Assembly (NCBI GenBank): GCA_050084515.1
Contig: CM114271.1
Span: 50,344,001 to 50,408,000 of the forward strand
DNA: 64,000 bases
Direction of reading: 5' to 3'
Source of the DNA: Blasia pusilla
Lineage: Eukaryota; Marchantiophyta; Marchantiopsida; Blasiales
In this document: piece after piece, positions 60,265 through 64,000 of the stretch
Layout of the letters: every line of letters begins with the position of its first letter
Numbering within the stretch: the stretch's first letter is position 1
Made by a program: the position numbers and the translations under genes
The notes under the pieces: generated by a model
Database searches by the model: none
Seen by the model: the letters and a program-made list of their open reading frames with translations, nothing else
What the model was told of the DNA's origin: nothing

Positions 60265-61032
60265 ATGGAGTATTCCTCAACAGCAATCATAGACGAGAAG
60301 CTAGATAAGTAGAATTACAAAGTCTGGAAGTTTCGCATGAAACAATTTCATATGGGTCAAGAAATAGGGGAGCTTGTTACAAATGAATACGCAAACCAGA
60401 AGTTGACTCAACAGACTTGAATATTTATGCTTGGAGCAAGCGCGCAAGGCAAGTAATCCACTACATTTCAATAACGATCAGTTCGCCAATGATTAGTCAT
60501 ATTAAAGATGTTCATATTCCAAATTCGGCATGGAATTAATTGGGAAAGTTGTTCTAGACATCCAAAAAGGTGAGAAAGCTTCAATTGAAGGAACAATTGA
60601 ACGAAGTGAGGAAAGGATTGCAAAGCATCAATGATTATATTTTGAGTATGCCTCATATTATTGATCTAACATTGGAGTGATAGTAAGAGATGATGATCTG
60701 ATTTTTTCCTCTTCAAGGCCTTACAAAAGATTACAAGTCTTTTGCGACCTTTTTCTTTGTGAGAGAAAAGTATCTCTGTCTTTCAAGAGTTAATCCCATT
60801 GTTAATTAGTAAGGAGATGCACCTAGTAGGTAGGGATAGCTTGCCTTGTATGCAAAAGAGTACACTATTTGTAAGAAATGGATCAAATAGAAGCAAAGGT
60901 CGTGGTAGAAGCTTTTGTGGTTGTTGTGGATATCAAACATATAGAGGAAGAGGCGCTCAACATAACTTCACTCAATCAACTGCGAATTAGTAATAAACAC
61001 AATCACAAGATGGTGATGATGGAAATTTTTGG
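60265..61032 (+). pseudogene. Ty1/copia gag (UBN2-type) remnant
   Basis: An ATG at 60,265 reads MEYSSTAIIDEKLDK, a stop, then NYKVWKFRMKQFHMGQEIGE and LVTNEYANQKLTQQT. After frame changes come RLQLKEQLNEVRKG-like text, SINDYILSMPHIIDLTLE and DDLIFSLLQGLTKDYKSFAT. The C-terminal part has RSKGRGRSFCGCCGYQTYRG and ends near GDDGNFW. The order L-x-x-x-N-Y-x-x-W to LTxxY is that of copia Gag. It stops where a gypsy LTR-like segment begins at about 61,030, so it is interrupted by another insertion. Confidence 0.75.
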
Positions 61033-61449
61033 TAAACAAACACCAAAAAAATACCAAGTGGAACATCAGAACTTCAGCAGGCTCACGCTAAGATGGTGTA
61101 ACTCTCCAGCTTACGGAACCACTCTAGAGTTGCTCAAAGGTAGAATCCCCTCAAGGCCTCTCCTCTTCCTTTATATACTTAGAGATAGGTACAATGAAGA
61201 CAAATTATCTCTATCTATCCTTATGCCACATGTCCTACTCTCATACTATGAGAGAATCTCTTTTGGAGTCTAATGTCCCAACCTCATCTTCCTCAACCTC
61301 CTCCTTATCTTCTTTTTCACCAACCTATGGCCCCACTCTCATCTTTATCTCATGTATCTTGTCTTTTCTCTTTTTGGTTGATTCTTTCCCACTTATGCGC
61401 TTCATATCATAGATTCTAACTTAACTATGACTTACAAATGGTGATTACA
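61030..61449 (-). mobile_element. LTR-like segment next to the gypsy pol end
   Basis: On the minus strand the gypsy Pol stop codon at about 61,463 is followed by the purine-rich AAATGGGGCGAGG and TGTAATCACC (61,449), a plausible 3' LTR start. A TATA-like TATATAAAGG lies inside. At the far end, on the plus strand, ACCAAAAAAATACCAAGTGG with AACATCAGAACTT and CTCACGCTAAGATG resembles the start of the LTRs at 54,270 and 63,255, in the orientation opposite to pol. Orientation is therefore ambiguous. Confidence 0.45.
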
Positions 61450-61462
61450 AACCTCGCCCCAT

Positions 61463-62023
61463 TTAAGACACAACGTCCTTATTGTGAGAACTTTCAAACT
61501 CTTGCACTATTAATGGTGCGTTCGCCAAGTTGGCTGAGGATTCCCATGTGGCCTCAAATAGTGGATATCCTTTCCATTGGACTAAATATTCAACTCGTTG
61601 GTGATGAGCTCCTCGAGTGCATTTCTTCAAGATACGTTCCACTTCAAATTCTTCATGATCTCCGACTATTTGAGGTAGTGGTGGAGTCACAATTATTATC
61701 CTTAAATCTCTTAGGACGTGGATTAAATGGTCGAAGAAGAGAGATATGAAACACATGATAGATTTCATATGCATCGGTAGGTCTAGCTTATACGCCACGG
61801 CGCCCACTTTTTGTAGGATAGTGAAAGGTCCAATATAGTGAGGATTAAGCGTACGAACTCCTACTAATGATAAATTGGTTGTTGCTAACCAAAATTTGTC
61901 CCCTTCAAAAAAACTCGACGTCTCGACGATGAGCATCTGCATGTTATTTTTGTCAATTTTGGGCAATAGCCAACTTCTGCTTAGCAAGTTGAACCCCTTT
62001 TTGAATCTCGTCCACAAACTCAT
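61463..62023 (-). pseudogene. Ty3/gypsy Pol C-terminus with chromodomain
   Basis: The 186-codon frame covers the integrase tail (FEGDKFWLATTNLSLVGVRT, YIGPFTILQKVGAVAYKLDL) and a chromodomain: EFEVERILKKCTRGAHHQRV, then EYLVQWKGYPLFEATWESSA. The WKGY-x(5)-TWE pattern marks the chromodomain clade of gypsy elements, where it helps direct integration to chromatin. The frame is open here, but the upstream Pol is broken. Confidence 0.9.
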
Positions 62024-62233
62024 TAACTGGCTACCTTTGTAGGTTCAAGTGAGACTAGAAGGAATTGAGGGATGCTCGCCATGCATTAAAAATAACGGTG
62101 TGGTCTTAGTGGAAGAGTTCATGGAGTTATTGTATGAGAAATCTACTAAGGATAACAGTGAGTCCCATCCTTGTTGATCCTCCAATGTTAAGGCGCGTAG
62201 CATATCCTCAATGGTACAGTTGGCCCTTTCAGT

Positions 62234-62524
62234 TTATCCATCAGTTTGAGGGTGATACGCCGTAGACATGGCTAGCTTAGTTTGGAGCAATCCGAATAAA
62301 GCCTTCCAAAATAAACTCGTGAAATGGGTTGTCCTATCAGTGATAATCACTTTAGGAAGACCATAATGGACAAAGAATCTCTCGATGTAGATCCTAGCCA
62401 ACTCTGGTGCAGTCATAGTCTTCTTGGTTGGACGAAGGTATATCATCTTGCTTAGTCTATCCACAAAGACCACAATAAAGTCATATCCCATGATCGTATA
62501 TGGTAGCTCACAAACAAGATCCAT
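62234..62524 (-). pseudogene. Ty3/gypsy integrase core
   Basis: MDLVCELPYTIMGYDFIVVF, VDRLSKMIYLRPTKKTM and ELARIYIERFFVHYGLPKVI are followed by ITDRTTHFTSLFWKALF and STAYHPQTDG. The first Asp block and YHPQTDG are present. The second block reads TDRTTHF where SDRDPRF is usual. Sequence between this and the chromodomain piece is out of frame. Confidence 0.9.
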
Positions 62525-62649
62525 AGTGACTTGTTTCCAATATTTTTAAGGTGTTGGGATCGGCTACAACAATCCTGCTAGTTACTAGCCTTGATTTGCT
62601 GACAAATCCTATAACTCCTTACATATGCGTTAACATCTTCTCTCATTTT

Positions 62650-63251
62650 GGGTCACTAGTATGTCCGTTGTAATCCCTCTAAGGTTTTTTGAGCTCCCAT
62701 GTGACCCGGAATGATTGTGTCATAAGCTTCAGATAATACTTCAATACGTAATTGTGGATCTTGTGGGATCCATACTTTACCTTTATGGAAAACCAATCCT
62801 TAAGCCTTGTATAATCTGTTAGCATGAATAGCAATTGCAATTTCTTTATCCTCCTTTGTGGCTTTGGATAACTTTTTCCACCAACTAGAGTGAATCTCCA
62901 CTTCATATATGATATTTATCTGTGGTATACGAGTCAAGGCGTCTACCAACTGCTTCTTTCCTTCTACATAGATAATTTTCATCATGAATTGTTGTCGCCA
63001 TTCTGCCCATCGAATTTGACGTTTGGAGAGCTCCTTTTGGGACTCTAAGTAGACCAAGGGCTTGTGATCAGTCTCCACCACAAACTCCTTATCGCCCAAG
63101 TAATGTTTCCAATGTTTGGTTGCCAACACAATAGTAAGTTCTTCTTGCTCAGTTGTATGGTAGTTTTGCTGCGCTGGCAATAGCTTGCGAGAAAAGAAGG
63201 CAATAGGATGTCATCCATCCTTCCATTCTTGTTGTAGTACTCCTCCAATGG
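62650..63251 (-). pseudogene. Ty3/gypsy RNase H and integrase zinc-finger remnant
   Basis: The frame 63,180-62,800 reads PAQQNYHTTEQEELTIVLAT, KHWKHYLGDKEFVVETDHKP and LVYLESQKELSKRQIRWAEW. This is a gypsy RNase H with the ETDHKPL block. After it, out of frame, PGHMGAQKTLEGLQ gives the His pair of the integrase HHCC finger, and YRICQQIKAS gives its Cys part with one Cys lost. Reverse transcriptase is absent: the element is cut at 63,251 by the start of another LTR. Confidence 0.88.
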
Positions 63252-64000
63252 TGTCGCGACCCTCATGACCAAACAAGTGCCAAGCGGAACATCAGAACAT
63301 TAGCGGACTCATGCTAAGATGGTTTGCGCGTTGGAGTTGTCTCAAAGAGGAGACAAGAGACGAGACGCGAGCAAGGAATCGCGTTTCAGGTGTTATGGTC
63401 GCGACTGAGAAATCTGGACCCAAACGCGGAATGAGACTTGAAAGAAGTCGAGTCTAGGAAGTGGGTTGCCAAAAGGAAGATCCGGATTTGGAACGCCACT
63501 AGCGTTTGAGAGTTTCCGACTATATTTATGGCCATAACTTTTAGCGCAAGATGCATTTGGAGCAAATAAGGGTGCGTTGGAAAGCTTATGGAGAGCCGGT
63601 CCAAACGCACCAAAGATCGCTACAAACGCATAAGCAGCGGCCGAGATACGACCCGAAAATGACTATAAGTGGAGTCGGGTTGAGGGCCACAATGAAGGGC
63701 CCGACCCTCTTTTCCCAAAGGGGAGGGGTTATTGGAGAACCCCAGAAGTACTAGTAAAGGGGGAAGGTCTCCGAGAGTGCTTGGAACCCAAACCCCACTT
63801 TGGGCGCCGCGGGGCGGCTTAAGGGCATGGAACGGAACGCGAGTTTGGGCGTTGGGTTGGAAAACCTGCACCAAGTCCATTGAGGCGATTTTAGACATCC
63901 CTCTTGGATTTCACGCCGCGACTTTATTATTTGGGTCACGGTTCGGAACTCACCCGAGGACCGTTGAACAGTTGGGATCGCTAGGCGCGCAAGTGCCGTT
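63252..64000 (+). mobile_element. Ty3/gypsy LTR, runs off the window end
   Basis: It begins TGTCGCGACCCTCATGACC and follows the LTRs at 54,266 and (inverted) 24,884 for 749 bp to the window end, about 280 bp short of full length. It is inserted within the RNase H fragment; the 5 bp before it (AATGG) are one half of a possible target duplication. It is either a solo LTR or a 5' LTR. Confidence 0.75.

Overview
This window looks like nuclear DNA from a land plant, and a bryophyte (moss-like) genome is the best guess. The evidence is a full-length plant-type CACTA transposon, Ty1/copia and Ty3/gypsy retroelements with chromodomain, and remnants of two plant gene families: a PPR-SMR gene and a UPL1-type HECT ubiquitin ligase. 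The species cannot be named from what is visible. Most of the sequence is AT-rich, decayed, nested transposon DNA. I saw no bacterial operon, rRNA, tRNA or CRISPR array by eye.

Layout. 1-3.9 kb is higher in GC, with only weak gene signals. 3.9-17.9 kb is mostly AT-rich and non-coding, with MITE-like inverted repeats, Helitron-like ends and a minisatellite. 17.97-22.1 kb holds a degenerate gene with one intron of unknown family and a UPL1-like pseudogene. 22.1-25.96 kb holds copia and gypsy debris, including an LTR with a polypurine tract on one side and a primer-binding site on the other. 26,680-43,525 is a 16.8-kb CACTA element with matching termini and a TTT target-site duplication. Inside it, both transposase genes are decayed, and there are remnants of a coiled-coil gene, a PPR-SMR gene and possibly a gene leader. 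43.5-49.2 kb and 55.3-59.4 kb hold two broken copies of one retroelement family carrying a cytosine-5 DNA methyltransferase-like domain. 50.86-52.82 kb is the only long intact ORF (653 codons), of unrecognised family. 54.3-55.3 kb is a solo LTR. 59.5-64 kb is a nest of copia gag, a chromodomain gypsy pol fragment and another LTR.

The parts do not form a pathway; the region is a layered mobile-element graveyard around one possibly live gene. The most notable system is the methyltransferase-bearing retroelement. The next is the CACTA element that carries host gene pieces and whose insertion site has an unoccupied relative 20 kb away in the same window.
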